Of a DNA stretch of 64,000 nucleotides, positions 48,372 to 58,363 are shown piece after piece. The stretch is taken from positions 1-64,000 of the forward strand of contig CAMKQH010000017.1 of assembly GCA_946414885.1 (NCBI GenBank), written 5' to 3'. The position numbers were made by a program, and so were the translations under genes. The stretch is from an uncultured Lachnospiraceae bacterium (lineage in GTDB: Bacteria; Bacillota; Clostridia; Lachnospirales; Lachnospiraceae). The notes under the pieces are model-generated. The model ran no database searches. It was not told where the DNA came from and saw only the letters and a program-made list of their open reading frames with translations. Numbering within the stretch: the first letter of the stretch is position 1; each line of letters begins with the position of its first letter.

Positions 48372-49505
48372 TTAAAATTCTTCGATGTTGATCGTCTTTG
48401 CACTGAGAATCCCATATTTAATAATGGAATTGGCAAAAGTTTTAAACTTCTCCGCGCCGTCACTTACGTAAAACTGATATTTATTCTCTCCGAGGGCGAC
48501 GGGATTCTCCTTTAGGAGCCCCTTCCTTTCCAGCATTTCCTTCAGTTCCCTCGCTGTTTCGTATGCCGGATTCACTAGCGTTACCTTGTCTCCCATGATT
48601 CTGGCCACGGTGGAACGGATCAAGGGATAATGCGTGCATCCCAGGATCAGCGTGTCGATGTCAATGTCGATCAGCTCATTCAAATAACGCTTTGCGATCT
48701 CATCCGTCACCGGATCCTCCCAGAGCCCTTCTTCCACAAGGGGAACGAAGAGCGGACAGGCCTTTCCGTATATGGTGACCTCCGGATGGATCTTTTTTAT
48801 GTACTGGCTGTAAATATGGCTTCCAATGGTTGCCTCCGTCGCGATGACGCCAATCTTCCCGTTTCTCGTCGCCTCGGCCGCCGCCTTTGCTCCCGGCTTT
48901 ACCACGCCGATGATGGGAACGTCCGTCTCCTTCTCGAGATCCTCGAGGGCATAGGCACTGGCCGTGTTGCAGGCCACCACAATGGTTTTCACCTCATGGG
49001 TCTGCAGGAACCGCACGATCTGGCGGGAAAACCTTGTCACGGTCTCTTTCGACTTGCTGCCATAAGGCACTCTCGCCGTGTCCCCAAAATATATGATCTT
49101 CTCATTCGGAATCTGCCGCATGATTTCCCGCGCCACGGTAAGTCCGCCTACGCCGGAATCAAACACCCCTATGGGCGCGTCTGCCGTCAATTTTTGTTCC
49201 ATTCCTTTGTCACTAACCTTTCTATCCTTTTTCCAAAAGGCTTGCCATAATTCCATCAGCCTGCTGTGCCCCTTGATCTCTCCAGGTTTCGCCGAGAGTA
49301 CGGCGTCCAGCAGTTCTTCCCCCGAAAGGCACTCCTGCTCACAACTCTTGCATACGTCCGCGTTCCAAAACATTTCCGGAAACAAGATCCCAAATGCCAG
49401 CCATGCGGCCATCGCAAAGCCTCCAAAACGTGCCAGTGTCTTCCAAACCAGGTACTTACGGCCTCTATCCTCACGCTTCATTTTTCTTTTCCTCCCATAC
49501 TCCAT
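48372..49505 (-). CDS. murI: Glutamate racemase with N-terminal membrane extension in the same ORF
   Basis: PIGVFDSGVGGLTVAREIMRQ, VVACNTASAYALEDLE, LILGCTHYPLI; upstream in-frame TM segment. Confidence 0.9.
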   Translation of the reverse strand: MEYGRKRKMKREDRGRKYLVWKTLARFGGFAMAAWLAFGILFPEMFWNADVCKSCEQECLSGEELLDAVLSAKPGEIKGHSRLMELWQAFWKKDRKVSDKGMEQKLTADAPIGVFDSGVGGLTVAREIMRQIPNEKIIYFGDTARVPYGSKSKETVTRFSRQIVRFLQTHEVKTIVVACNTASAYALEDLEKETDVPIIGVVKPGAKAAAEATRNGKIGVIATEATIGSHIYSQYIKKIHPEVTIYGKACPLFVPLVEEGLWEDPVTDEIAKRYLNELIDIDIDTLILGCTHYPLIRSTVARIMGDKVTLVNPAYETARELKEMLERKGLLKENPVALGENKYQFYVSDGAEKFKTFANSIIKYGILSAKTINIEEF

Positions 49506-49559
49506 AGGTTCTTGACTTGAGTATGGGCACGGTTTGGAAAAATGATACGCGTCATTCCG

Positions 49560-50300
49560 TTATTTCTTTTCTTTTTCCAACCGGATCTGGCGGATGATCG
49601 CCTTCTTTTGATTGTCAATGTGAAGTCTCGCAGCCTCACAGGCCGTCTCGCGGTTTTTCTTCACAATGTTCTCATAGATAATGCGATGCTCCTCCACCAG
49701 CTTTTCATGCTGGCTAAAGTCTTTCAGATATTCAAAGCGATATCGGTACATCTGCTCCGACAGGTTATTTACCAGCTGGATCAGGCGCTGGTTGCCCGTA
49801 GCCTGCACGATGATGTCATGGAGTGCCACGTCCTTCTGCGCCAGGAGCTTTACGTCCTTCTCCTTTTCGCTCTTTCTCGCTTCTTCCGCAAAGGCATCAC
49901 ACGCCTCGGACAAACGTTGCAATTCCTCCTCCGTGATCCTCTCGCAAGCGAGCTCCACGCAAAGCGCGTCCACCGCACGGCGCACCTCCAGCACGTCATT
50001 CATGCTCTTTTCCGTGATCTGGGCAACCTCCGCCCCGCGTCTCGGGATCATCGTTACCAGACCTTCCAGTTCCAGCTTCCGGATGGCCTCACGGATCGGC
50101 GTTCTGCTCACGCCAAGCTGATCCGCGAGATGGATCTCCATCAGCCTCTCTCCCGGCTTTAATTCCCCCGTCAGGATGGCCTGACGGAGCGTGTTGAACA
50201 CCACGTCCCTAAGCGGTAAAAACTGATCCATTTTCAGCTGAAATCTCTCTTGCATTTTTCTCGCCTTTCCTATCGCAGTCATGCGGCGTCTTTCCGTCAC
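49560..50300 (-). CDS. GntR-family (FCD) transcriptional regulator
   Basis: LRQAILTGELKPGERLMEIHLADQLGVSRTPIREAIRKLELEGLV. Confidence 0.93.
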   Translation of the reverse strand: MTERRRMTAIGKARKMQERFQLKMDQFLPLRDVVFNTLRQAILTGELKPGERLMEIHLADQLGVSRTPIREAIRKLELEGLVTMIPRRGAEVAQITEKSMNDVLEVRRAVDALCVELACERITEEELQRLSEACDAFAEEARKSEKEKDVKLLAQKDVALHDIIVQATGNQRLIQLVNNLSEQMYRYRFEYLKDFSQHEKLVEEHRIIYENIVKKNRETACEAARLHIDNQKKAIIRQIRLEKEKK

Positions 50301-50348
50301 AATCCCGCATGCGCGGCTCTTTCCGCTTTTGTTTCTGAACTCCTCGGC

Positions 50349-51212
50349 TTATTCCCTGCCACTTACCGGCTTTGTCACGTAAATCTGCCTTGCAAGCCCA
50401 AGCTCCCGGATCTGCTCCCCGGCTGCCCTGGCCATTTCTTCCTTCTCAAAAATCCCAAACGTAGACGGTCCGCTGCCACTCATAAGACTGCCAAGCGCGC
50501 CCTGGGAGAGCATGACCTCTCTGATCTTTTGAACCACGGGATGCATTTCCTCCGTGACCGTTGCAAGCACGTTGGCGAGGCGCCTTACAACCCCATCCAA
50601 GTCATTTTCCGCGATGGCCCTTTGCATGCCGTCCACGTCCGGATGATCCGTGATCTCATGGCGGTCGATCCGCTCGTAGACCTCCTTTGTCGATACGCCA
50701 ATCTCAGGCTTTGCAACCAAAAGCACGCACTCCGGCATGGGAGGAAGCTTTGTCAAAACCTCGCCGATTCCTTCGGAAAGCGCGGTCCCGCCCAGGATGC
50801 AATAAGGTACGTCCGCTCCGATCTTGACGCCCAGGGTACAGAGCTCCTCCTCCGAAAGTCCAAGATCATACAAAAGATTCATCGCCTTCATCGTACAGGC
50901 TGCATCCGTGCTTCCGCCGGCCATTCCGGCCGCCACGGGAATTCTTTTTTCCAGATGCACGGAAACGCCGCCGGCGATCTGAAATCTCTCCCGCATCAGC
51001 GACGCTGCCTTATAGATTAGATTATCTTCTCCCAATGGGATCTCTCCGGCATCCGACGTGATCTTGATTTCTCCCGTCGTCCGTTCAAACGAAAGCGTGT
51101 CGTAAATCCCCACCGTCTGCATGATCATGCGAACCTGATGATACCCGTTTTCCAGGCGTCCCACCACGTCCAGGCATAAATTGATCTTTGCGTATGCATT
51201 TAAACTCAGCAT
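50349..51212 (-). CDS. ispE: 4-diphosphocytidyl-2-C-methyl-D-erythritol kinase
   Basis: NAYAKINLCLDVVGRLENGYHQVRMIMQ, PVAAGMAGGSTDAA, LMSGSGPSTFGIF. Confidence 0.96.
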   Translation of the reverse strand: MLSLNAYAKINLCLDVVGRLENGYHQVRMIMQTVGIYDTLSFERTTGEIKITSDAGEIPLGEDNLIYKAASLMRERFQIAGGVSVHLEKRIPVAAGMAGGSTDAACTMKAMNLLYDLGLSEEELCTLGVKIGADVPYCILGGTALSEGIGEVLTKLPPMPECVLLVAKPEIGVSTKEVYERIDRHEITDHPDVDGMQRAIAENDLDGVVRRLANVLATVTEEMHPVVQKIREVMLSQGALGSLMSGSGPSTFGIFEKEEMARAAGEQIRELGLARQIYVTKPVSGRE

Positions 51213-51309
51213 GACTTTTTCCTCTGAATGTATTCTGTATACAAGGATTGTATTTATTATAGTACAATCCTTATGCGTCCGTCAAGCCTTGTACGCAAAA
51301 GGCTTCGCG

Positions 51310-52866
51310 TCAATTTCTTTTTACAACCAAAAGCTTTTGTCCCGGTACTAATTCCTCGCTGGTAAGATTGTTGAGATCCTTTAGGCTTTGAATCGGCACG
51401 TAATATTTTTTCCCCACGTTCCAAAGATGTTCCCCGGGACGCACCACGTAGATCGCCATGCCTGGCAAGGATGCCATTTTCTCCTGGTCCAGGGGTGCCT
51501 CCGCGATCTCCCCCAGCACCTGCGTTTCTTCTTCATGAAACGCTGAGGCCACAAAGCAAAGAATCGCCTTCACTTCCATCTCCTCACTGCCCTGCATGGT
51601 GACGCTAAAGCGTTCCAGCGTAGCCTGGACCCGCTCCGGCACGTCCTCTCCAGCCAATCCCGGGATTTCCAGCACATACTCGTATGGCAGTGTTTTCCTA
51701 ACGCACCCATAAGGTTTTTCGTCATCCCCCGTGACATAAAGGATCTTGACGCCAAGGCTTCCGCGAAGGCGCAGTCCGTTCTCCGCCGCCAGTACGTCCG
51801 TCAGCGACAGGCTTCCCTCTCCGCGGATCAGCTGCAGAGGTTTCGCCACGCCTTCCAGCGTCACGTGGTCCAGAACCTTTGTCTTTCCCGTAACGCTCCT
51901 GAGAAGCCGCCTTAAGGAGGCCGTCTTTTTCTCTTCCAGGATTTCTTCCTTCACGCCATAGACGTCCGTAACCACGTCCAATTTCTTCTCTTCATAAACG
52001 CAAATCCTGAGCGTGACCGTCATCTCCAGCCCGAAATCCCGCATCTCTCCGTCCAAGTCAGGCTTTGGCGTCAGTTCCCACTGGGAAATGCCATATCTAA
52101 CGTCAAGCGCCATTCCCTCATGACAGCCGGAGCAGGCGATCTGAGTGCTCTCCTCCACCGTCGTCTCGTAAATCTCGGGATTTCCGTCTTCACTTTCATA
52201 CAGCACGAACACGCGGACTTCGCCCTGCGCGTAAAGCTGCTCCTCGCCCAGCCGGAAATTCATCTCTCCCAGCTCTGCGCTCTTCCAAAGAATCCTTGCC
52301 ACGTTTGGTTGACCTGAGGGCAGGGAAAGCTCCTCCTTGATCCGCATCACGTCCCTGCTGCACAACGCCAATTCCGTGTACTCCATGGGCACAAGCCGGA
52401 TCTGTGCATCCTCCTGCCCAGGGCCGGTAACTCCTATGGGAAGCTCTTCATCCTGAATGGACTGAGCGGACGCCTCCAGTGAAAGGACGGATTGCACGCC
52501 AAGCTTTCGCGAGTTGATCATGGATATGGTCAGATCCTCCACCATGCCCGTAACGACAACATCATCTGAAGGAAGCAGTCCTTCCACGCGGATCTTCTCC
52601 TCAAACGGAAGTTTTCCCTCCATGCATTCCAGGCGTCCGCCATATTCCTGCGTGTGATACAGGACGGAGAACGTTAATTTCCCGCGCACCGTCACCGCAT
52701 CTGCCATGGGCTGCACTTCCTCGATCAAAACACTCCCCTTCTCCAGACAGATGGTGTTTACGTCTGGCTTCATCTCGGGAAGATTGACGTCTTCCTCCAT
52801 GGTGATCTGTAACTGGCCCTCCTTTTCGGTGCCATTCCTTCGTACGTATTGTTTTAGCAACTCCAT
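51310..52866 (-). CDS. SPOCS (DUF3794) and LysM domain protein
   Basis: Repeated DUF3794-like segments; C-terminal LysM YVVRPGEHLWNVGKKYYVPIQSLKDLNNLTSEELVPGQKLLVVKR. Confidence 0.88.
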   Translation of the reverse strand: MELLKQYVRRNGTEKEGQLQITMEEDVNLPEMKPDVNTICLEKGSVLIEEVQPMADAVTVRGKLTFSVLYHTQEYGGRLECMEGKLPFEEKIRVEGLLPSDDVVVTGMVEDLTISMINSRKLGVQSVLSLEASAQSIQDEELPIGVTGPGQEDAQIRLVPMEYTELALCSRDVMRIKEELSLPSGQPNVARILWKSAELGEMNFRLGEEQLYAQGEVRVFVLYESEDGNPEIYETTVEESTQIACSGCHEGMALDVRYGISQWELTPKPDLDGEMRDFGLEMTVTLRICVYEEKKLDVVTDVYGVKEEILEEKKTASLRRLLRSVTGKTKVLDHVTLEGVAKPLQLIRGEGSLSLTDVLAAENGLRLRGSLGVKILYVTGDDEKPYGCVRKTLPYEYVLEIPGLAGEDVPERVQATLERFSVTMQGSEEMEVKAILCFVASAFHEEETQVLGEIAEAPLDQEKMASLPGMAIYVVRPGEHLWNVGKKYYVPIQSLKDLNNLTSEELVPGQKLLVVKRN

Positions 52867-52960
52867 GCCGCATACCTCCAGCTCTTCCCAGATACCTTAT
52901 GTATACGCCGGAAGGATTAAAAATATGAGTGGGGCGCGTATGGATTGAGTGCGAAGGGAT

Positions 52961-53132
52961 GGGGCAGGGTAGGTCCGCATGCATCACCCGTGAACAATTA
53001 GCCGGCGGTTCTTACTGAATTGGAGACCTATGGCGACGCCATCATTTATAAGCGACGCCGACATAGGGCGAACAATGAAGTTAGAACCGTCCGAGCCGTT
53101 CACGGGTGATGCATGCGGACCTACCCTGCCCC
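52961..53132. repeat. Structured inverted-repeat element (copy 2), perfect 35-bp arms
   Basis: GGGGCAGGGTAGGTCCGCATGCATCACCCGTGAAC (52961-52995) and its exact reverse complement (53098-53132). Confidence 0.95.
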
Positions 53133-53179
53133 TGGCATCCGAAAAATTCAACTTAATACGTGCCCTCCCAGAAAATCAT

Positions 53180-54703
53180 TTATTGAAAGTGAATCGTACA
53201 ATTACCTGGGAAGTAAGGATAGAATGCTTCAATTGCGTCCCACTGGTCTTTGGTTCCCTCAAAATAAATTTCTTTCAAGGTGCTGCAACCCATAAACGCA
53301 CCGGCCCGGATCTCGGTAAGGCTGGCGGGAAGCCGGAGGGTTTCCAGCGTGGCGCAATTGATAAAAGCAAACTTGGCAATAATCTTTGTTCCCTCCGGCA
53401 CGTCGTATTCGCTTGCGCCGGCATTTGGATAACGCATCAAAGTATTTTTGTCAGCGTCAAAGAGCACTCCGTCCTCGGCGTACAAAAACTCACTGCCCTC
53501 TTCCACGGAAAAGGAACTGATCTCTCTCTCGCCGGAAAAAAGATAGACGTCCACTTCCATGACTTTCGCCGGAATCACGACCTCACTGCCTTCCCCACGG
53601 TATTCTGTCAGCATTCCATGCTTTATTACGTAAAGTCCGCCCTCGTCCCGATCAGAATAAAGCTGTGGTCCGTCCTTCACCACGTCCCGGATGCACGTGG
53701 GCATCTGAACGCCATACTGCACGTATTTGCCATTTATCATTTGCCTACCGTCGGAGTCGTGATTTCTGAAGCTATTATAGCTTTTGTTAAAGTATTGGTT
53801 TGCCGGAGAATCCATTTTGTATACGTCAAGCCATGATACGTCTATGCAATACCATTCATCATACAGCTTTACCATGTTCCATGCGTGAAAATTGATGAAG
53901 CTTGACCATACGTACAGGCTGTCGAGACCCGCTGCATTGCACAGATACTGGAATGTTTTCGCATAACCGTGATCCGTGGCGATTCCGTCACCCAAGGCTC
54001 CTCCAAGCCCGCAGGTAATCCCATACCGATACAGGTTATTGCGTGAAGACATGTCACATTCCACGTTGTCACAAATCAGCTGAAGGATCGCCTCTTCCTT
54101 TTCCAAGTCATTTCCGCATTTATCGATGACCTTCATCCACTCCTGCGTCTTCGCTTCGATCTTGTCCCGATAGGAATCGATCACTTCGCGGCTTGTAAAT
54201 CCGTCCACCAAATCCATGTAACACTTATTGTCTTCGTCCACCACAAGCATACCACTGAAGAAAAAGTATTTCGGATAGGAATGATAGAATAATTGCGCCA
54301 CTGCTTCAGCTTCATATACGCTTAAAGGTCCTAGCTCCAGATTACCAAAATAGCCTTGGGTGATTTCCTTGCCCAATCCATAGGAACCCTCAGGATATCT
54401 GATCGTTGAACTCATTCGTGTTTTCGGTTCCTCCGTCCCCCAATAAAAAGCCTCCGCCTGCTTTTTTAGGATATTAAAAAATACCTTTTGTTCAATGCTC
54501 AGCTGGTCATAAAAATAGTTGGTATTCCCTTCATATAACGAGTGTCTGTCCGGCACGGAAGTCTCACTTTGCACGCTCGTCGTCTCCACCGTTTCCGTTC
54601 CCGTCTCTGGCTGCTTCTCTTTCTTTTCGCACCCTGCCAGCAATGTCATGCCCATGCACAGAGCCATAAACTGAATCAAAAGCTTTGTCTTCCAAACTCT
54701 CAT
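53180..54703 (-). CDS. Lipoprotein with transglutaminase-like fold and LRR_5/BspA-like C-terminus (paralog A)
   Basis: Lipobox LLAGC; ATDHGYAKTFQYLCNAAGL...HAWNMV...WYCIDVSWLD; FAFINCATLETLRLPASLTEIRAGAFMGCSTLKEI. Confidence 0.85.
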   Translation of the reverse strand: MRVWKTKLLIQFMALCMGMTLLAGCEKKEKQPETGTETVETTSVQSETSVPDRHSLYEGNTNYFYDQLSIEQKVFFNILKKQAEAFYWGTEEPKTRMSSTIRYPEGSYGLGKEITQGYFGNLELGPLSVYEAEAVAQLFYHSYPKYFFFSGMLVVDEDNKCYMDLVDGFTSREVIDSYRDKIEAKTQEWMKVIDKCGNDLEKEEAILQLICDNVECDMSSRNNLYRYGITCGLGGALGDGIATDHGYAKTFQYLCNAAGLDSLYVWSSFINFHAWNMVKLYDEWYCIDVSWLDVYKMDSPANQYFNKSYNSFRNHDSDGRQMINGKYVQYGVQMPTCIRDVVKDGPQLYSDRDEGGLYVIKHGMLTEYRGEGSEVVIPAKVMEVDVYLFSGEREISSFSVEEGSEFLYAEDGVLFDADKNTLMRYPNAGASEYDVPEGTKIIAKFAFINCATLETLRLPASLTEIRAGAFMGCSTLKEIYFEGTKDQWDAIEAFYPYFPGNCTIHFQ

Positions 54704-54774
54704 CCCAATCCCTCTCTTGTCACCACAAAGTGACAATGGCCGGAATCTGGCTCAGGTTGGCCCGCGGCCCGTAT

Positions 54775-54919
54775 CCGTGAACGGCTCGGACGGTTCTAAC
54801 TTCATTGTTCGCCCTATGTCGGCGTCGCTTATAAATGATGGCGTCGCCATAGGACTCCAATTCATTAAGAACCGCCGGCTAATTGTTCACGGGTGATGCA
54901 TGCGGACCTACCCTGCCCC
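54775..54919. repeat. Structured inverted-repeat element (copy 3), core inverted relative to copy 2, left outer arm lost
   Basis: GTGAACGGCTCGGACGGTTCTAAC...GAACCGCCGGCTAATTGTTCAC (54777-54890) is nearly the reverse complement of 52990-53103; right arm 54885-54919 matches copy 2. Confidence 0.92.
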
Positions 54920-54967
54920 TGGCATCCGAAAAAATCAACTCAATACGTGCCCCTCCTCGGGAATCGT

Positions 54968-56500
54968 TTATTGAAAGTGAATCGTACAATTGTACTGGAG
55001 GTAGGAATCGTAATTTTCAATTGCTTCCCATTGGTCCTGGGTTCCCTCAAAATAGACGTCTTTTAGGGACTCGCAACCCGCAAAGGCACCGATATGGATC
55101 TCCGTAAGGCTGGCGGGAAGGTGGAGGCTTTCCAGCTTTGCACAGTTCATAAACGCAACCTTGGCGATCATCTTCGTTCCCTCCGGCACGGTATATTCAC
55201 TTGCACCTGCATTGGGATACCGCATCAGGATTTTTTTGTCTGCGTCAAAGAGCACGCCATCCTCAGCACACAAATACTCACTGCCCTCTTCCACGGAAAA
55301 GGAACTGATCTCCCTCTCTCCGGTAAAAAGAAGGAGATCCACTTCCATGGCTTTTGCCGGGATCACGACGTCACTGCTTTCCCCCTTGTATTCCATCAGC
55401 ACTCCATGCTTTATCGCATAAAGTCCATCCTCTCCGTCAACCGAATAAAGCTTCGGTCCGTCCTTCACCTCGTCCTGAAGGCACTTCGGCGTCTGAACGC
55501 CATACTGCATGTATTTGCCATTTAACATTTGCAGACCGACGGAGTCTTGATCCTTAAAGGTATCATAGCTTTTGTTATAGCACCTGTCCGCCGGCGATTC
55601 CATTTTGTATACGTCCAGCCATGACACGTCAATGCAGTACCATTCATCATATAGATTTACCATGTTCCAGGCATGATAACTCTGGGAGGTTGCCCACACA
55701 AAAAGGCTGTCGAGTCCCGCTGCGTTACACAAATACTGAAATGTTTTCGCGTAACCGTGATCCGTCGCAACTCCGTCAACCAAGGCACCGCCAATCCCGC
55801 CAGTAATTCCATGCCGCAGAAAGTTAATCCTTCTTGACGCGTCATATTCCACGTTATCATAAATCAACTGAAGGATCGCTTCTTCCTTTTCCAGGTCATT
55901 TCCGCAATTCTCAATGACCTTCATCCACTCTTCCGTCTTCGCTTCGATCTTGTCCCGGTATGAGTCAATCATTTCGCGGCTTGTAAATCCGTCCAGCAGT
56001 TCCATGCAGTATTTGCCGTCCTCTTCCACAAGCATTCCGCTAAAGAAAAAGTATTTCGGACAGGAATGGTAAAATATTTGCGCCACGTTTTCCGCTTCCA
56101 ATACACTTAACGTGCCAAGCTCCAGATTACCAAAATAACCCTGGGTAGTTTCCTCCCATGACACGCAGGTCCCATAAGGGTAATGAAGCGTGGAACCCAC
56201 CGGCAATACTCTTATTGTCGGTTCCTCCGTCCCCCAGTAAAACGCCTCTGCCTGCTTTTTTAAGACATTGAAAAATACCTTTTGTTCCTTGCTCAGCTGG
56301 TCATAAAAATAATTGGTATTCCCTTCATACGGCGAGTGTCTCTCCGGCTCCAGGGGTTCCTTTTGTTCCCTCGTCGTCTCCACCGTCTCGCTCCCCGTCT
56401 CCGGCAATTTCTCCTTTTTCTCGCACCCTGCCATCAACGCCATGCTCATGCACAGGATCAAAATCTTTGCTAAAACTACGTTCCTCCAAGCCCTCATCAT
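54968..56500 (-). CDS. Lipoprotein with transglutaminase-like fold and LRR_5/BspA-like C-terminus (paralog B)
   Basis: High-identity paralog of 53180-54703 (LMAGC lipobox; ATDHGYAKTF; YHAWNMV; CIDVSWLD). Confidence 0.85.
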   Translation of the reverse strand: MMRAWRNVVLAKILILCMSMALMAGCEKKEKLPETGSETVETTREQKEPLEPERHSPYEGNTNYFYDQLSKEQKVFFNVLKKQAEAFYWGTEEPTIRVLPVGSTLHYPYGTCVSWEETTQGYFGNLELGTLSVLEAENVAQIFYHSCPKYFFFSGMLVEEDGKYCMELLDGFTSREMIDSYRDKIEAKTEEWMKVIENCGNDLEKEEAILQLIYDNVEYDASRRINFLRHGITGGIGGALVDGVATDHGYAKTFQYLCNAAGLDSLFVWATSQSYHAWNMVNLYDEWYCIDVSWLDVYKMESPADRCYNKSYDTFKDQDSVGLQMLNGKYMQYGVQTPKCLQDEVKDGPKLYSVDGEDGLYAIKHGVLMEYKGESSDVVIPAKAMEVDLLLFTGEREISSFSVEEGSEYLCAEDGVLFDADKKILMRYPNAGASEYTVPEGTKMIAKVAFMNCAKLESLHLPASLTEIHIGAFAGCESLKDVYFEGTQDQWEAIENYDSYLQYNCTIHFQ

Positions 56501-56532
56501 GATTCCTCTCTCTATTTCCAAAAAGAGACAAG

Positions 56533-56571
56533 GGCCGGAATCTGAATCAAGAGAATCCAGATTCCGACCCA
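56533..56571 (-). terminator. Hairpin downstream of pyrD
   Basis: GGTCGGAATCTGG ... CCAGATTCCGGCC type inverted repeat. Confidence 0.6.
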
Positions 56572-56576
56572 GATAC

Positions 56577-57545
56577 TTAATTCACGGCACCGATCAAGTC
56601 GGAGAGTTTCTCCACGTGATACTGGCGCATGTAAGCTTCAATGCCTTCCAGGATTTCAACGGTCGCGTAAGGATTAACGAAATTCATGGCACCTACGCTG
56701 ATGGCGCTGGCTCCCGCCAGGATAAACTCGATGGCGTCCTCCGCCGTGGCAATGCCGCCCATGCCAAGGATCGGAAGCTTTACGGCCTGCGCCACCTGGT
56801 AAACCATGCGCACCGCGATGGGCTTGATGGCGGGACCGCTCATGCCGCCGGTTTTGTTTGCTATGGCAAATTTACGCCTGTGAATATCAATCTTCATGCC
56901 CGTGATGGTGTTGATGAGAGAAAGGGCGTCCGCGCCTGCCGCCTCCGCCGCCCTTGCCATCTCAGTAATGTCCGTCACGTTGGGAGAAAGCTTCATCATG
57001 ATGGGCTGTTTTGCATGCTTTTTGAGTTCCGATGTGATGTTGTAGAGCGCGTCAGCCTTTTGTCCAAAGGCGATGGCGCCTTCCTTTACGTTGGGACAGG
57101 AAACATTGATCTCCAAAAGCGCCACCGCAGGCTCCTCGCCAAGGCGCTCCACCACGTCCACGTAATCCTGCACGGACTTTCCGCAAACGTTCACGATGAT
57201 CTTCGTCTTTTCATACTGCTTCAGGAAAGGAATATCCCTCTCCATAAACACGTCAATGCCGGGATTCTGAAGGCCGATGGCATTGAGCATGCCGCCGTAA
57301 ACCTCCGCTACGCGGGGCGTAGGGTTTCCCGGCCAAGGCACGTTTGCAACGCCTTTGGTCACAACGGCTCCCAAACGATTTAAATCCACAAACTCCCCGT
57401 ATTCCATGCCGGAGCCAAAGGTTCCCGACGCCGTCATCACGGGATTCTGAAATTCCACGCCTGCAATGCTGGTGCGAAGATCCGGTGCCCAGCTTTCCGC
57501 ATTCGCGCCTGTCGTCAAATTCAAGTTCTGGTTGTTCCCGCTCAT
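56577..57545 (-). CDS. pyrD: Dihydroorotate dehydrogenase (catalytic subunit)
   Basis: FQNPVMTASGTFGSGMEY, NVSCPNVKEGAIAFGQ, LSPNVTDITEMARAAEAAGADALSLINT, GMGGIATAEDAIEFILAGASAISVG. Confidence 0.96.
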   Translation of the reverse strand: MSGNNQNLNLTTGANAESWAPDLRTSIAGVEFQNPVMTASGTFGSGMEYGEFVDLNRLGAVVTKGVANVPWPGNPTPRVAEVYGGMLNAIGLQNPGIDVFMERDIPFLKQYEKTKIIVNVCGKSVQDYVDVVERLGEEPAVALLEINVSCPNVKEGAIAFGQKADALYNITSELKKHAKQPIMMKLSPNVTDITEMARAAEAAGADALSLINTITGMKIDIHRRKFAIANKTGGMSGPAIKPIAVRMVYQVAQAVKLPILGMGGIATAEDAIEFILAGASAISVGAMNFVNPYATVEILEGIEAYMRQYHVEKLSDLIGAVN

Positions 57546-58330
57546 CAGATCTCCACCTCCCCTGCTTCAAATACCGGTCCGTCCGTGCAAATTCTTGCAT
57601 TGTGCACGTGGGAGTGGTGATCCACTTCCTTCGTCTTTACAACGCAGCCAAGGCACGCGCCAACGCCGCAGGCCATGTGCTCCTCAAGTGAGATATACGC
57701 CGGGATTCCCTGCTCCTGCGCATATGCCTTGATGGCGCGAAGCATGGGCATGGGGCCGCAGGCAAAGATCACGTCCGCCGTGATCCCATTCTCGCGAATG
57801 GCATCCATCACGTTCCCCTTCGTTCCAACGCTGCCGTCCTCCGTTGCAACGTAAACCTTGCCGTACTGCTCCAGATCCTTCTTCAAAAAGGTCTTCGCGT
57901 CGCGATATCCCATGACGCACTGGATCTCAGCCCCGCTTGCGTCCGCGGAAAGCTCCTTCGCCAGCTCCAGCATCGGCGGGATTCCAATGCCGCCGCCCAT
58001 GAGAAAGACCTTCTTTCCCTTTCCTTTTTCCAACGGGAATCCATTCCCGAGAATTCCCAGGATCTGCACTTCCTCCCCGGCCTGCCAGCCGGAGAATTCC
58101 TTTGTGCCTTGCCCCGCAATGCGATATACGATGCGAAGCTCCGTTCTGTCGGCGTTCACCTCGCAAATGCTAATGGGCCTTGGCAGAAGCGCGCTTTTAT
58201 CCTTCGTAAACACCCCGGCAAACTGCCCAGGCTTAACGTCCTTCGCCAGATCCGTTTTGATCCACAGGTCAAAGATGGACGGTGCGATTTCCTTTTGCGC
58301 CGTCACGATTCCCGTCACTTTTTGTTTCAT
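57545..58330 (-). CDS. pyrK: Dihydroorotate dehydrogenase electron transfer subunit
   Basis: FAD/NAD domain MGGGIGIPPMLELAKEL; C-terminal 2Fe-2S MACGVGACLGCVVKTKE...CTDGPVF. Confidence 0.96.
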   Translation of the reverse strand: MKQKVTGIVTAQKEIAPSIFDLWIKTDLAKDVKPGQFAGVFTKDKSALLPRPISICEVNADRTELRIVYRIAGQGTKEFSGWQAGEEVQILGILGNGFPLEKGKGKKVFLMGGGIGIPPMLELAKELSADASGAEIQCVMGYRDAKTFLKKDLEQYGKVYVATEDGSVGTKGNVMDAIRENGITADVIFACGPMPMLRAIKAYAQEQGIPAYISLEEHMACGVGACLGCVVKTKEVDHHSHVHNARICTDGPVFEAGEVEI

Positions 58331-58363
58331 ATGCGTCTTGATTCCTTTCCGCGGCCTGAGGGT

